Shown: piece by piece, positions 43,541 through 52,055 of the stretch | Layout of the letters: every line of letters begins with the position of its first letter | How positions within the stretch are numbered: the first letter of the stretch is position 1 | Origin: Pseudomonas putida | GTDB taxonomy: Bacteria; Pseudomonadota; Gammaproteobacteria; Pseudomonadales; Pseudomonadaceae | DNA length: 64,000 nucleotides | Reading direction: 5' to 3' | NCBI RefSeq assembly: GCF_003228315.1 | Contig: NZ_CP029693.1 | Location: 1,612,001-1,676,000 of the forward strand | The notes under the pieces: model-generated | Told to the model about the DNA's origin: nothing | Seen by the model: the letters and a program-made list of their open reading frames with translations, nothing else | Databases searched by the model: none | Program-made: the position numbers and the translations under genes

Positions 43541-44469
43541 AAATGATGGCGACCGCAACCCGCCAATCCACGTCCGTCGGGAGCGCCTCCGGCGCTGCCG
43601 GCAAGGCCGCTGCGATGACGCAAACCCCGACTTTGGCACAACGCTGGCGCGGCTCGAGCAACCTCATCCCCGCCCTGCTGTTCCTCGGCCTGTTTTTCCT
43701 CGCGCCGCTGATCGGCCTGCTGCTGCGCGGCGTGCTGGAACCGACGCCGGGCCTGGGCAACTACGAACAGCTGTTTGCCAACTCGGCGTATGCGCGGGTC
43801 CTGCTCAACACCTTCTCGGTGGCCGGCCTGGTGACCATTTTCAGCCTGCTGCTGGGCTTCCCGCTGGCTTGGGCGATCACCCTGGTGCCCCGCGGCTGGG
43901 GTCGCTGGATCCTCAACATCGTGCTGCTGTCGATGTGGACCAGCCTGCTCGCCCGCACCTATTCGTGGCTGGTGCTGCTGCAAGCCTCGGGCGTGATCAA
44001 CAAGGCGCTGATGGCCATGGGCATCATCGATCAGCCGCTGGAGATGGTGCATAACCTCACCGGCGTGGTGATCGGCATGAGCTACATCATGATCCCGTTC
44101 ATCGTGTTGCCGTTGCAGGCGACCATGCAGGCCATCGACCCGATGATCCTGCAGGCCGGCTCCATCTGCGGCGCCAGCCCCTGGACCAACTTCTTCCGGG
44201 TGTTCCTGCCGCTGTGCCGGCCGGGGCTGTTTTCCGGCGGGCTGATGGTGTTCGTGATGTCCCTCGGTTACTACGTGACCCCGGCGCTGCTGGGCGGCGC
44301 GCAGAACATGATGCTGCCCGAGTTCATCATTCAGCAGGTGCAGTCGTTCCTCAACTGGGGCCTGGCCAGCGCCGGCGCCGCGTTGCTGATCGTCATCACG
44401 CTGGTGTTGTTCTACTTCTACCTGAAGCTCCAGCCGGAATCCCCGGTTGGCGCCAGCAACGCGAGGTAA
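43537..44469 (+). CDS. ABC transporter permease (PotB/PotH-type)
   Basis: A 310-residue permease. The ATG at 43537 overlaps the binding-protein TGA (ATGA). A 30-residue Ala/Ser/Thr-rich cytoplasmic N-terminus precedes six membrane segments (first LIPALLFLGLFFLAPLIGLLLRG); the EAA loop is around DPMILQAGSICGASPWTNFFRVFLPLCRPG. Pairs with the next permease. Confidence 0.93.
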   Translation: MKMMATATRQSTSVGSASGAAGKAAAMTQTPTLAQRWRGSSNLIPALLFLGLFFLAPLIGLLLRGVLEPTPGLGNYEQLFANSAYARVLLNTFSVAGLVTIFSLLLGFPLAWAITLVPRGWGRWILNIVLLSMWTSLLARTYSWLVLLQASGVINKALMAMGIIDQPLEMVHNLTGVVIGMSYIMIPFIVLPLQATMQAIDPMILQAGSICGASPWTNFFRVFLPLCRPGLFSGGLMVFVMSLGYYVTPALLGGAQNMMLPEFIIQQVQSFLNWGLASAGAALLIVITLVLFYFYLKLQPESPVGASNAR

Positions 44470-44475
44470 GCCGTC

Positions 44476-45285
44476 ATGCTCCTGACCCCCAATGCCATGA
44501 GCCGCCAGATGCGCCTTGGCCTGTATGCGACCACCGGGCTGATCGGGCTGTTCCTGCTGCTGCCGATCGTGTTCATCGTCCTGCTGTCGTTCGGCTCCTC
44601 GCAGTGGCTGGTGTTCCCGCCTCCGGGCTGGACGCTGAAATGGTACGGCCAGTTCTTCTCCAACGCCGACTGGATGAACGCGGCCCTGGCCAGCCTCAAG
44701 GTCGCGGTGCTGACCACGATCTTCGCCGTGGCCCTGGGCTTGCCCACCGCGTTCGCCCTGGTCCGTGGCCGCTTCCCTGGCCGGGAAATGCTCTACGGCC
44801 TGTTCACCCTGCCGATGATCGTGCCGCTGGTGATCATCGCCGTGGCGGTGTACGCACTGTTCCTCAAGCTGGGGTACACCGGGACCATGTTCGCCTTCGT
44901 GGTCAGCCATGTGATCGTGGCGCTGCCGTTCACCATTATCTCGATCATCAACTCGCTGAAGCTGTTCGATCAGTCGATCGAGGATGCGGCGGTGATCTGC
45001 GGCGCCTCGCGCCTGCAGGCGGTGTACAAGGTGACCTTCCCGGCGATCCGTCCGGGCATGGTGGCCGGCGCCCTCTTCGCCTTCCTCGTCTCGTGGGATG
45101 AAGTGGTGCTGAGCGTGATGATGGCCAGCCCGACCCTGCAAACCCTTCCCGTGAAAATGTGGACCACGTTGCGCCAGGACCTGACACCGGTGATCGCCGT
45201 CGCCTCGACGCTGCTGATCGGCCTCTCGGTATTGGTCATGGTCATCGCCGCCGCCCTGCGCCGGCGCAACGAACTCAACGCTTGA
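44476..45285 (+). CDS. ABC transporter permease (PotC/PotI-type)
   Basis: A 269-residue permease with six membrane segments starting at LGLYATTGLIGLFLLLPIVFIVLLSF, the motif PPPGWTLKWYGQFFSNADWM typical of PotC/PotI relatives, and EAA loop EDAAVICGASRLQAVYKVTFPAIRPG. It starts six bases after the previous permease. Confidence 0.93.
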   Translation: MLLTPNAMSRQMRLGLYATTGLIGLFLLLPIVFIVLLSFGSSQWLVFPPPGWTLKWYGQFFSNADWMNAALASLKVAVLTTIFAVALGLPTAFALVRGRFPGREMLYGLFTLPMIVPLVIIAVAVYALFLKLGYTGTMFAFVVSHVIVALPFTIISIINSLKLFDQSIEDAAVICGASRLQAVYKVTFPAIRPGMVAGALFAFLVSWDEVVLSVMMASPTLQTLPVKMWTTLRQDLTPVIAVASTLLIGLSVLVMVIAAALRRRNELNA

Positions 45286-45301
45286 GCACCAGGAGTACGA
45301 C

Positions 45302-46456
45302 ATGAGTGCAGTAATCAAAGATGCCGCGCAGCCAAACGACAAGCCCCTGGTGAGCCTGTGCAACCTGAACAAGTTCTACGGCGACTTTGCCGCCGTGGAC
45401 AACATCTCCCTGGACATCAAGGACGGCGAGTTCCTGACCTTCCTCGGCTCCAGCGGCTCCGGCAAGAGCACCACCCTGTCGATGCTCGCCGGCTTCGAAA
45501 CCCCGAGCAGCGGCGAGATCCTGGTCAACGGCCAGTCGCTGGTCAACGTGCCGCCGCACAAGCGCGACATCGGCATGGTGTTCCAGCGCTATTCGCTGTT
45601 CCCGCATCTGTCGGTGCGCGACAACATCGCGTTTCCGCTGACCATCCGCAAACTCGATGCCGCCGAGCGTGAGCGCCGGGTCGATGCGATGCTCAAGCTG
45701 GTGCAGCTGGAAAAATTCGCCCACCGCCGCCCTTCACAACTCTCCGGTGGCCAGCAGCAACGCGTCGCCATCGCCCGGGCGCTGGTCTATGAACCACGCA
45801 TCCTGCTGATGGACGAACCGCTGGGCGCACTGGACAAAAAACTGCGCGAAGACCTGCAGGATGAATTGCGCCAACTGCATCGACGCCTGGGCATCACCAT
45901 CGTCTACGTGACCCACGACCAGGAAGAAGCGATGCGCCTGTCCCAGCGCATCGCGATCTTCAGCCACGGCAAGATCGTCGGCCTGGGCAGCGGCTACGAC
46001 CTGTACCAGAACCCGCCGAACGCCTTTGTCGCGTCGTTCCTGGGCAACTCGAACTTCCTCAAGCTCAAGGCCCAGGGCAATGCGGTGGCGACCTTTGAAG
46101 GCCAGCCGCTGTCGATCCGCCTGACCGCCGGCCTGCAAACCGATCAGGATGTGTTGCTGATGGTGCGCCCGGAAAAGGCCCTGGCGTTGAGCGCGCAACA
46201 GGCCAGCGAGGAACCGTTGGCCGCTGGCTGGAACGAGGTCTCGGCCAAGGTCGTGGAGGTGTTGTTCCTCGGTGAAAGCCAGACGTGCAGCGTGGTGACG
46301 GCGGGCGGTACCTCGATGACCGTCAAGGCGCTTTCAGCCGCCGGCATGCCGCTCAAGGCGGGGGATCCGGTGAAGGTCCGCTGGGCCACGGCCGATGCCT
46401 GCGTCTACACCGAATGGGCGGAAAGTGATTTGAACAAGGCCGCTGGCGCCCACTGA
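45302..46456 (+). CDS. ABC transporter ATPase (PotA/PotG-type)
   Basis: A 384-residue ATPase with Walker A GSSGSGKST, signature LSGGQQQRVAIARAL, Walker B ILLMDEPLGALD and H-loop YVTHDQEEAM, followed by a TOBE domain (C-terminal 100 residues). It energises the importer encoded by the three upstream genes. Terminator at 46473. Confidence 0.95.
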   Translation: MSAVIKDAAQPNDKPLVSLCNLNKFYGDFAAVDNISLDIKDGEFLTFLGSSGSGKSTTLSMLAGFETPSSGEILVNGQSLVNVPPHKRDIGMVFQRYSLFPHLSVRDNIAFPLTIRKLDAAERERRVDAMLKLVQLEKFAHRRPSQLSGGQQQRVAIARALVYEPRILLMDEPLGALDKKLREDLQDELRQLHRRLGITIVYVTHDQEEAMRLSQRIAIFSHGKIVGLGSGYDLYQNPPNAFVASFLGNSNFLKLKAQGNAVATFEGQPLSIRLTAGLQTDQDVLLMVRPEKALALSAQQASEEPLAAGWNEVSAKVVEVLFLGESQTCSVVTAGGTSMTVKALSAAGMPLKAGDPVKVRWATADACVYTEWAESDLNKAAGAH

Positions 46457-46472
46457 TGAGTCACCCTCGGGT

Positions 46473-46505
46473 CGCCGCAACGTCGGGTTGTGGCGGCCTT
46501 TTTTT
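46473..46505 (+). terminator. Rho-independent terminator of the ABC importer operon
   Basis: CGCCGCAAC-GTCGG-GTTGTGGCG stem (one G-T pair), then GCC and seven T. Confidence 0.85.
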
Positions 46506-46536
46506 CGTCCGGAGTTTTTTATCGACTGTACCGCCG

Positions 46537-46565
46537 CCATCGCGGGCAAGCCTTGCTCCCACAGG
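46537..46565. repeat. Solitary REP (CGGGCAAGCCTTGCTCCCAC subclass)
   Basis: A single arm, CATCGCGGGCAAGCCTTGCT..., without an inverted partner nearby. Confidence 0.6.
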
Positions 46566-46598
46566 GTTTTGTGTCGTTTGCCGCATTTGAGGCTGAAC

Positions 46599-46631
46599 AA
46601 AAAAATCCCGCCCGGACAACCCGGGCGGGAT
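46599..46631 (-). terminator. Rho-independent terminator of the NDH-2-like gene
   Basis: On the minus strand ATCCCGCCCGG-GTTGT-CCGGGCGGGAT followed by seven T; an 11-bp perfect GC-rich stem. Confidence 0.92.
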
Positions 46632-46665
46632 TCGCTTCAAGCATCAAGCGTTATGGGAGTCGTGA

Positions 46666-47868
46666 TCAGGCAATCGGAATCAGCGGATCCGCAGCCGCCC
46701 AGGCGACGTCACGGTCGGCCACCGGCGGGTAGATCCACACGGTGTTGATCTGGGTCTTGAGCTCTTTGCCTTCCTGTTTGGTCAGTTTGACCTGACGATC
46801 CCAGCCTTCGGTGTACACCGCGCCCCAGGCACCAAGGTCCAGGCAGGTGACGTATTTCGGCTGGCGGTAGGCCGTCGGGTCCACACCGAGGATCTGCGCC
46901 GCGACGTTGTTGCCGGCATGACGACCCAACACGATGGCGTGCTGGCAGGTCATCAGCGCGTGGTTGCCGATGTCATCGGTGGCCGCGTAGGCGACGTCGC
47001 CGGTGGCGTAGACATCATCCTGGCCAATGACTTTCAGGTGGTCGTCAACGTGCAGGCGGCCGAGGTGGTCACGCTCACCGGGGATCTGTTCGGTCAGCGA
47101 GTGGGCGCGCACGCCGGTGGTCCAGACCACAGTCTTGGCTTCGATGCGCTGCCCGTCCGACAGGCTCACACCATTGGCATCGACCGCCACCACCGAGGCG
47201 TTCAGGTGCCACTTCACACCGGTTTCAATACTGGCTTCGGCAATTTTTTCGGCGATTTCCGGGCCCATCGAACCGCCGACCTTGTCGCCGCGATCGACGA
47301 CGATCACATTGATGTCGGCACGGTCACCGAGGATGGCACGCAGGCGGGTCGGCATTTCAGTCGCCGTTTCGATCCCGGTGAAGCCGCCACCGGCGACCAC
47401 TACGGTGTTGCGCGCCTTACTTTCCGGCTGGTTGGCCAAGGACTTGAGATGGTTCTCCAGGCGCACGGCCTGTTCGATCTGGTCGACGTCGAAGGCGTGT
47501 TCAGACACACCCGGGGTGTTGGGCAGTGCCAGGCCGCTGCCGGTGGCCAGAACGAGTTTGTCGTAGATCACCACCTGCTTGTTACCCGAAGCATCGGTGT
47601 AGCCGACGCTTTTGTTCGCCACGTCGATGGAGTCGGCGGAGCCCTTGATGAACTTCGCGCCTACCGCGTCGAGCAAATCACCGATGGGCGCGGCCAGCGT
47701 GTGGGCGTTCGGCTCGTAGAAGCGTGGACGAATCCGCAGCTCGGCCTGGGGCGCCAGGATCGCGACTTCGGTGTTGTTGTGGTCGTGAATGTTGAACAGA
47801 CGGGTTGCGCTGATCGCTGTCCACATGCCACCGAAACCTGCGCCGATTACCAAGATGTGTTGTTTCAT
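46666..47868 (-). CDS. NAD(P)/FAD-dependent oxidoreductase (type II NADH dehydrogenase-like)
   Basis: A 400-residue pyridine nucleotide-disulfide oxidoreductase of the NDH-2 type. FAD-binding HILVIGAGFGGMWTAISATRLF at the N-terminus, NAD-binding TVVVAGGGFTGIETATEMPTRLR mid-protein and a second FAD contact DDVYATGDVA are clear. The C-terminal membrane-anchor helix of classical Ndh is not obvious, so it may use soluble quinones or other acceptors. Divergent from an Rrf2 regulator, its likely controller. The start at 47868 (MKQHIL) is preferred over an upstream frame extension. Confidence 0.88.
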   Translation of the reverse strand: MKQHILVIGAGFGGMWTAISATRLFNIHDHNNTEVAILAPQAELRIRPRFYEPNAHTLAAPIGDLLDAVGAKFIKGSADSIDVANKSVGYTDASGNKQVVIYDKLVLATGSGLALPNTPGVSEHAFDVDQIEQAVRLENHLKSLANQPESKARNTVVVAGGGFTGIETATEMPTRLRAILGDRADINVIVVDRGDKVGGSMGPEIAEKIAEASIETGVKWHLNASVVAVDANGVSLSDGQRIEAKTVVWTTGVRAHSLTEQIPGERDHLGRLHVDDHLKVIGQDDVYATGDVAYAATDDIGNHALMTCQHAIVLGRHAGNNVAAQILGVDPTAYRQPKYVTCLDLGAWGAVYTEGWDRQVKLTKQEGKELKTQINTVWIYPPVADRDVAWAAADPLIPIA

Positions 47869-48163
47869 TTTTAACTCCGGGGAAGAAACCAGGCATTGAA
47901 AGTTGGTTGGGGCCAGGAGGTTGATCTCGTCTCTCCTTCGAGAGGCATGGCTCACTGCCCGCTGACAACTACGACTATATTGATCCGAGTTAATCCTCGC
48001 AACGGATTTCTTTCAATGAGTTCCATCGATGAGATTGATACAGACTGATGAACCCGTATCCATTGCGCTTCGCCGAACCCATCACAGAATGGGAAAAACG
48101 CACTCGTTGTCCAGAAAGCCCCTAGCTGGTAGCATTTGCGACAACATTAGTCGGAGATATCTG
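47869..48163. other. Intergenic control region of ndh-like / Rrf2 pair
   Basis: 295 bp without an ORF. AT content rises around 47970-48060, as expected for divergent promoters. Short repeats of TTGATnnnGAnTTAATCC kind occur near 47980-47996, but no established Rrf2/IscR/NsrR box was recognised. Confidence 0.4.
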
Positions 48164-48733
48164 ATGGCTCTTTACAGTGCCGGCGTCGAGTACGGCATTC
48201 ACTGCCTGGCGTTCCTGGTCGGCAATCACGGCGACACCCGCGAAGCGAGCGTGCGCGACCTTGCCGAGCTGCAAGGCGTGCCGCTGGACTATCTGGCGAA
48301 AATCTTCACCAAACTGGCCAAGGCCAAACTGGTGGCCGCCACCGAAGGCGTGCGCGGTGGTTTCAAGCTGGCGCGGCCTGCTGACGAAATCACCCTGCTG
48401 GACATCGTCAACGCCATCGACGGGCGCAAGGCGATTTTCGAATGCCGGGAGATTCGCGGTCGTTGCGCGTTGTTTGAAGGCCTGACGCCGGAATGGGCGG
48501 TGGAAGGACGCTGCTCGATCCATGCCGCCATGCTGACGGCACAAAAGCGCATGGAAGAGGCTCTGGACCAGCAAACGATCCTGGACATCGCCCGCAAGGT
48601 CGGGCGCAAGGCGCCGGCAGAGTTTGGAGAAAAGCTGGAAAGCTGGATGAATGATCGTCGCGACAGGAAAGGCGCCAGCGGTGCCCAGACGAGTGACGAT
48701 CAACTCATCCAGGTCACCGAAATCTCGAACTGA
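48164..48733 (+). CDS. Rrf2-family transcriptional regulator
   Basis: A 189-residue Rrf2 protein: winged helix ALYSAGVEYGIHCLAFLVGNHGDTREASVRDLAELQGVPLDYLAKIFTKLAKAKLVAATEGVRGGFKLAR, then three cysteines (FECREIRGRC, C-x5-C, and EGRCSIH) in the positions where IscR and NsrR hold Fe-S clusters. It is therefore probably a redox- or NO-sensitive Fe-S regulator. GGAG lies eight bases before the ATG. Divergent from the NDH-2-like gene. Confidence 0.9.
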   Translation: MALYSAGVEYGIHCLAFLVGNHGDTREASVRDLAELQGVPLDYLAKIFTKLAKAKLVAATEGVRGGFKLARPADEITLLDIVNAIDGRKAIFECREIRGRCALFEGLTPEWAVEGRCSIHAAMLTAQKRMEEALDQQTILDIARKVGRKAPAEFGEKLESWMNDRRDRKGASGAQTSDDQLIQVTEISN

Positions 48734-48736
48734 CGG

Positions 48737-49078
48737 TTACAGGCAGTCGCGCACTGCCTTGCGCATGGCGCCCGACTTCGCCCAGGGCGGCCCCTGGTAG
48801 AGCGACACCCGGCTGCCATCCTTGTATTTCACGATATCCAGAATCTCATCGGCAGTGATGATGCTCGGCGCGGTGATCCGGTAGCCGTTGGATATCGACG
48901 CTTGTGTGGTGTGCGACACCTCTTGTTGCCAGAGCGGCAGCACACAGGCGGCAAGCTCCTTCGGCGGCTTGTCACTGTACTTGCCCATATTCGGCTCGCC
49001 CGGTACCAGTGACGCCGGCAACGAACAGCCCGCCAGCAATGCCAAAACCACTCCCCCCAACCACATCCGACTCTGCAT
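48737..49078 (-). CDS. Hypothetical lipoprotein
   Basis: A 113-residue protein with a lipoprotein signal (VVLALLAGC, cysteine about residue 18). The mature part has two further cysteines (ACVLPLW and VRDCL at the terminus) that could form a disulfide. Family not recognised. It ends three bases from the convergent Rrf2 stop. Confidence 0.7.
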   Translation of the reverse strand: MQSRMWLGGVVLALLAGCSLPASLVPGEPNMGKYSDKPPKELAACVLPLWQQEVSHTTQASISNGYRITAPSIITADEILDIVKYKDGSRVSLYQGPPWAKSGAMRKAVRDCL

Positions 49079-49151
49079 GAAGCGCCCTTAACTCCTGAAA
49101 AAAGACAATGTAGCCTGCCGCCGTCCGGACAGCCATGGACTGCTCCGGTTT

Positions 49152-49370
49152 TCAGCGACTGGCGCTCAAATCGCCGGGCCTCGGGTATGACTGCTCGTTC
49201 AAATAACTCATCCAGCGCTCATAGGCTTCGTGCTGCCACTGGCTCACCCGGTCCCATTCCGGCCCGCTGAGCTGGTGTTCGCTGATGAGGTTCATCATTT
49301 CACTGGTGGCCGCGTCCAGGTCGGCGATCAGTTGATGGGCATGCGCTCGAAAGTCATCGGTTGCCGTCAT
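49152..49370 (-). CDS. Small hypothetical protein
   Basis: 72 residues, helical and acidic (TDDFRAHAHQLIADLDAATSEMMNLISEHQLSGPEWDRVSQWQHEAYERWMSYLNEQ). No export signal. GGGGA eight bases before the ATG supports translation. Not assigned to a family. Confidence 0.6.
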   Translation of the reverse strand: MTATDDFRAHAHQLIADLDAATSEMMNLISEHQLSGPEWDRVSQWQHEAYERWMSYLNEQSYPRPGDLSASR

Positions 49371-49537
49371 GTTGAACGTCCCCTGCCCTGGCGATAAATC
49401 GCTACCTCCCTACGACAGCGGATTTTCCATTTCGCACCAATTTCCCGACCAAAGGAAGGCACAACGCCACTGACGAACTCAACCCCCGCCGGCGCAAATG
49501 GGTCTAACCTTTTAGCGCAGAGATACAGGAGGTCATC

Positions 49538-49777
49538 ATGTGGCTTAACGAATCGGAACAAGCGCTGCGGCGCGATCTGCAAGGGCTCGCGTCGGACCTG
49601 CGATGGTCGGCGGTAGAGCTTGTGCGAATAGCGCAACAGCTGCGCCAGGCGGGCAATGAAGTCGATGCGCAAGCCGTGCAGCGGCTGTGCGATCTGTTTC
49701 AGGGGGACGAAGAGCGATTGCTGGGCTACGCCGAGGAGGTCAAGGCCAAGGTCATCAGCCGCAACAAGCCGGAATGA
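49538..49777 (+). CDS. Small hypothetical helical protein
   Basis: 79 residues with a strong AGGAGG ribosome site five bases before the ATG. Predicted all-helical (EQALRRDLQGLASDLRWSAVELVRIAQQLRQAGNEVDAQAVQRLCDLF), no signal or membrane segment. About 30 bp upstream of osmE and probably co-transcribed. Confidence 0.7.
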   Translation: MWLNESEQALRRDLQGLASDLRWSAVELVRIAQQLRQAGNEVDAQAVQRLCDLFQGDEERLLGYAEEVKAKVISRNKPE

Positions 49778-49807
49778 AAGAACGCTGATCAGTAGAGGAG
49801 CCAGACC

Positions 49808-50161
49808 ATGAACAGAACTCTGCCTGTGTTCGTCATCGCGATGATGACGCTGGCAGGCTGCAATACCGACTCGCAAGTATTTCGCGATCAACCCCTGGTG
49901 GCCAAGGTCCAGATCGGCATGAGCCAGGAGCAGGTCCAGCAAATCGGCGGAGCGCCGCTGTCGATCAGTAACCGCACTGTCGAGGCTGGCACCTGTTTCG
50001 ATTACAAACTGGTCCAGCCCGACCGCCGACAACCGTACAACATCAGCTTCGATAGCCGTGGCAAGGTTGATCACAAGGGTTTCATGACCTGTGCCGAATG
50101 GAGCAGCGCCCAGCAGAAAGCCCGTGAACCTGCACGTTCCAGCGGGGGCGGTGGTTATTAA
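49808..50161 (+). CDS. osmE: Osmotically inducible lipoprotein OsmE (SmpA/OmlA domain)
   Basis: A 117-residue lipoprotein: signal MNRTLPVFVIAMMTLAGC, then a SmpA/OmlA-type domain (VAKVQIGMSQEQVQQIGGAPLSISNRTVEAGTCFDYKL ... FDSRGKVDHKGFMTCAEW). The pattern GTC...TCAE matches E. coli OsmE, an outer-membrane-associated protein induced by osmotic stress. The C-terminus ends in a Gly-rich tail. GAGGAG precedes the ATG. Confidence 0.82.
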   Translation: MNRTLPVFVIAMMTLAGCNTDSQVFRDQPLVAKVQIGMSQEQVQQIGGAPLSISNRTVEAGTCFDYKLVQPDRRQPYNISFDSRGKVDHKGFMTCAEWSSAQQKAREPARSSGGGGY

Positions 50162-50173
50162 TGAAGTGATTCA

Positions 50174-50273
50174 TGTAGGAGCGAGCCTGCTCGCGATGAT
50201 CTCAAGGACGACGCGTTCAATCAGTAAGCACGCGTTATCGTTAACGACCATCGCGAGCATGCTCGCTCCTACA
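50174..50273. repeat. REPIN (100-bp type)
   Basis: Arms with AGCCTGCTCGCGATG and a right arm carrying AGCATGCTCGC; the spacer is diverged (CTCAAGGACGACGCGTTCAATC) but retains GCGTTATCGTTAACGACC on the right. Confidence 0.88.
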
Positions 50274-50309
50274 GATACAGCGGTATTTCGACATGGTTCA
50301 ACGATTGGG

Positions 50310-50501
50310 TTATTCGCTGCGCGACTGCCTGCCCGATCGTGTTCTGTAGCCGGGCAATGAGGCGGCAAACGCCAGTGCTTCCTCCCTGCTGGCAAACGAC
50401 CCGAGCCGATCACCCTTGGTGCAGACCCGCCAGGGGCCGTTGTTCACGCTGAGTACGTCATAACCGTTCATATGCATTCTGTTCAGCATCGGAACACTCA
50501 T
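50310..50501 (-). CDS. Small hypothetical protein
   Basis: 63 residues (SVPMLNRMHMNGYDVLSVNNGPWRVCTKGDRLGSFASREEALAFAASLPGYRTR). The pattern of a short beta hairpin followed by FASREEALAFA resembles DUF2188-like mini-domains. AAGGAG stands six bases before the ATG at 50501; the ATG at 50507 abuts the ribosome site. Confidence 0.65.
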   Translation of the reverse strand: MSVPMLNRMHMNGYDVLSVNNGPWRVCTKGDRLGSFASREEALAFAASLPGYRTRSGRQSRSE

Positions 50502-50723
50502 GGTCATCTCCTTCTCGGCAAGATTCCAAAGCTCACTAACCTACCTTACACCCGCAGTTCGCCGGGAAAACGACCGAACGTCGCATCAAACACCACCTGA
50601 ATGGCACTTTTACCCCTGAAAACGCCTCAACATGGCAAATGCCTGCGGCAATGGATCCAGCTTGATTATTGCTTTTTTGTTACACTTTTATGACAGCAAC
50701 CACCGAGCATCCATGAGCAACCC

Positions 50724-51086
50724 ATGAAAGTACGCGCCACCGTCATTTGCGAGCAGGACCGCCACATTCTTCTGGTCAGAAAACCGAAGAGTCGCTGGAT
50801 GTTGCCTGGCGGAAAGGTGGAAAGCGGCGAGACCCATGCCAGTGCTGCCGCTCGCGAACTGGCGGAAGAAACCGGGCTGGGCGTGGAAGACATGCTCTAC
50901 CTGATGGAGCTGCAATCGGGCAAAACCCGCCACCATGTCTACGAGGCCTCCACGCTGGAAACCGACCAGGCCCGGCCGTTGAACGAAATCTTCGACTGCA
51001 TGTGGTTTCCGCTGAACGCGATCCACAACCTCGATACCAGCGACGCCACGCTCAAAATCATCCGGGCGTTTCAGCGTCGCCTGTAA
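50724..51086 (+). CDS. NUDIX hydrolase
   Basis: A 120-residue MutT-size NUDIX protein with the complete box GGKVESGETHASAAARELAEETG and the N-terminal strand RATVICEQDRHILLVRKPKSRWMLPGG. Substrate unknown. It converges on benD with a nine-base gap. Confidence 0.88.
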   Translation: MKVRATVICEQDRHILLVRKPKSRWMLPGGKVESGETHASAAARELAEETGLGVEDMLYLMELQSGKTRHHVYEASTLETDQARPLNEIFDCMWFPLNAIHNLDTSDATLKIIRAFQRRL

Positions 51087-51095
51087 CTCCGTCGG

Positions 51096-51869
51096 TTATC
51101 CCTGATCGCCACCGCCCACCGGCATGACCATGCCGGTGATGTAGGAGGCTTCGTCGCTGGCCAAAAACAGAATGGCGCCGGCCTGTTCATCCAGCGTGCC
51201 GTAGCGCTTCATCAAACTGCTGTCGAGGGTCTGGTCGACGATCTGCTGGTACCAGACTTTTTCCTGGGCACTCTGTTCGGCGCTGTTGCGCGGAATCACC
51301 CGGGGCGGCGCCTCGGTGCCGCCGGGCGCCGTGGCATTGACCCGCACGCCGCGACCGGCGGTTTCGAACGCCAGGCACGCGGTCAGGGCATTCACCCCGC
51401 CCTTTGCCGCGCCGTACGGCACGCGGTTGATGCTGCGGGTGGCGATGGACGACACGTTGACGATCGCCCCGCTGCCCTGCTCCAGCATGAACGGCAGCGC
51501 GGCATGACAGCACCACAGGGTCGGGAACAGCGAGCGGCGCACTTCCGCCTCGATCTTCGATGCCTCGTAATGCTCGAACGGCTTGGCCCAGATGGTGCCG
51601 CCGACGTTGTTGATCAGCACGTCGAGACGACCGAAGCGCTCGACCGCGGTTTGCATCACCCGGCTGCATTCTTCGTATTGCTCAAGGTCGGCGGTCAGGG
51701 CCAGGACCTGGCTGTTCTGCCCCAGCGCCTGCTGCACCTCGAACACCAGTTCGGAGCGATCCACCAGAATCAGCTTCGCCCCTTCAGCCGCCATGCGCTC
51801 GGCCACCCGCCGCCCGATGCCCTGGGCGGCGCCGGTGATCAGCGCGACTTTTTCGTGAAATCTGTTCAT
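51096..51869 (-). CDS. benD: Benzoate diol dehydrogenase (1,6-dihydroxycyclohexa-2,4-diene-1-carboxylate dehydrogenase)
   Basis: A 257-residue short-chain dehydrogenase that oxidises and decarboxylates benzoate cis-diol to catechol. NAD-binding TGAAQGIGRR, NNVGG and the catalytic Tyr-Lys pair in PYGAAKGG are present; the GTIWAKPFEHYEASKIEAEVRRSLFPTLWCCHA segment is characteristic of BenD/XylL. It lies 186 bp after benC, with a REPIN in the gap. No benzoate transporter gene follows; the next gene is convergent. Confidence 0.95.
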   Translation of the reverse strand: MNRFHEKVALITGAAQGIGRRVAERMAAEGAKLILVDRSELVFEVQQALGQNSQVLALTADLEQYEECSRVMQTAVERFGRLDVLINNVGGTIWAKPFEHYEASKIEAEVRRSLFPTLWCCHAALPFMLEQGSGAIVNVSSIATRSINRVPYGAAKGGVNALTACLAFETAGRGVRVNATAPGGTEAPPRVIPRNSAEQSAQEKVWYQQIVDQTLDSSLMKRYGTLDEQAGAILFLASDEASYITGMVMPVGGGDQG

Positions 51870-51901
51870 GTGTACCTCGTGACGACCAATGCCCATAACC
51901 C

Positions 51902-52001
51902 TGTAGGAGCGAGCCTGCTCGCGATGGTGGCCAACGATGACGCGGGCTGCCTGAATGAATGCGGTGCTCTCTGGTTTTTCGCGAGCAGGCTCGCTCCTAC
52001 A
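51902..52001. repeat. REPIN (100-bp type) inside the ben operon
   Basis: Located between benC and benD; spacer begins GTGGCCAACGATGACGCGGGCTGCCTGAATGAATGCGG. As RNA it would fold into a long hairpin within the benABCD transcript. Confidence 0.9.
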
Positions 52002-52055
52002 GGGGATCTTTGCCGAGGGCGCCATTCGAGCACGCCCTCACTATCACTTCGCAGA

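Noticed and set aside
43447..45372. 641-codon minus-strand open frame across the two permease genes
   Set aside because: Shadow frame, highly biased to His, Gln, Gly and Glu; the plus-strand permeases are clear.
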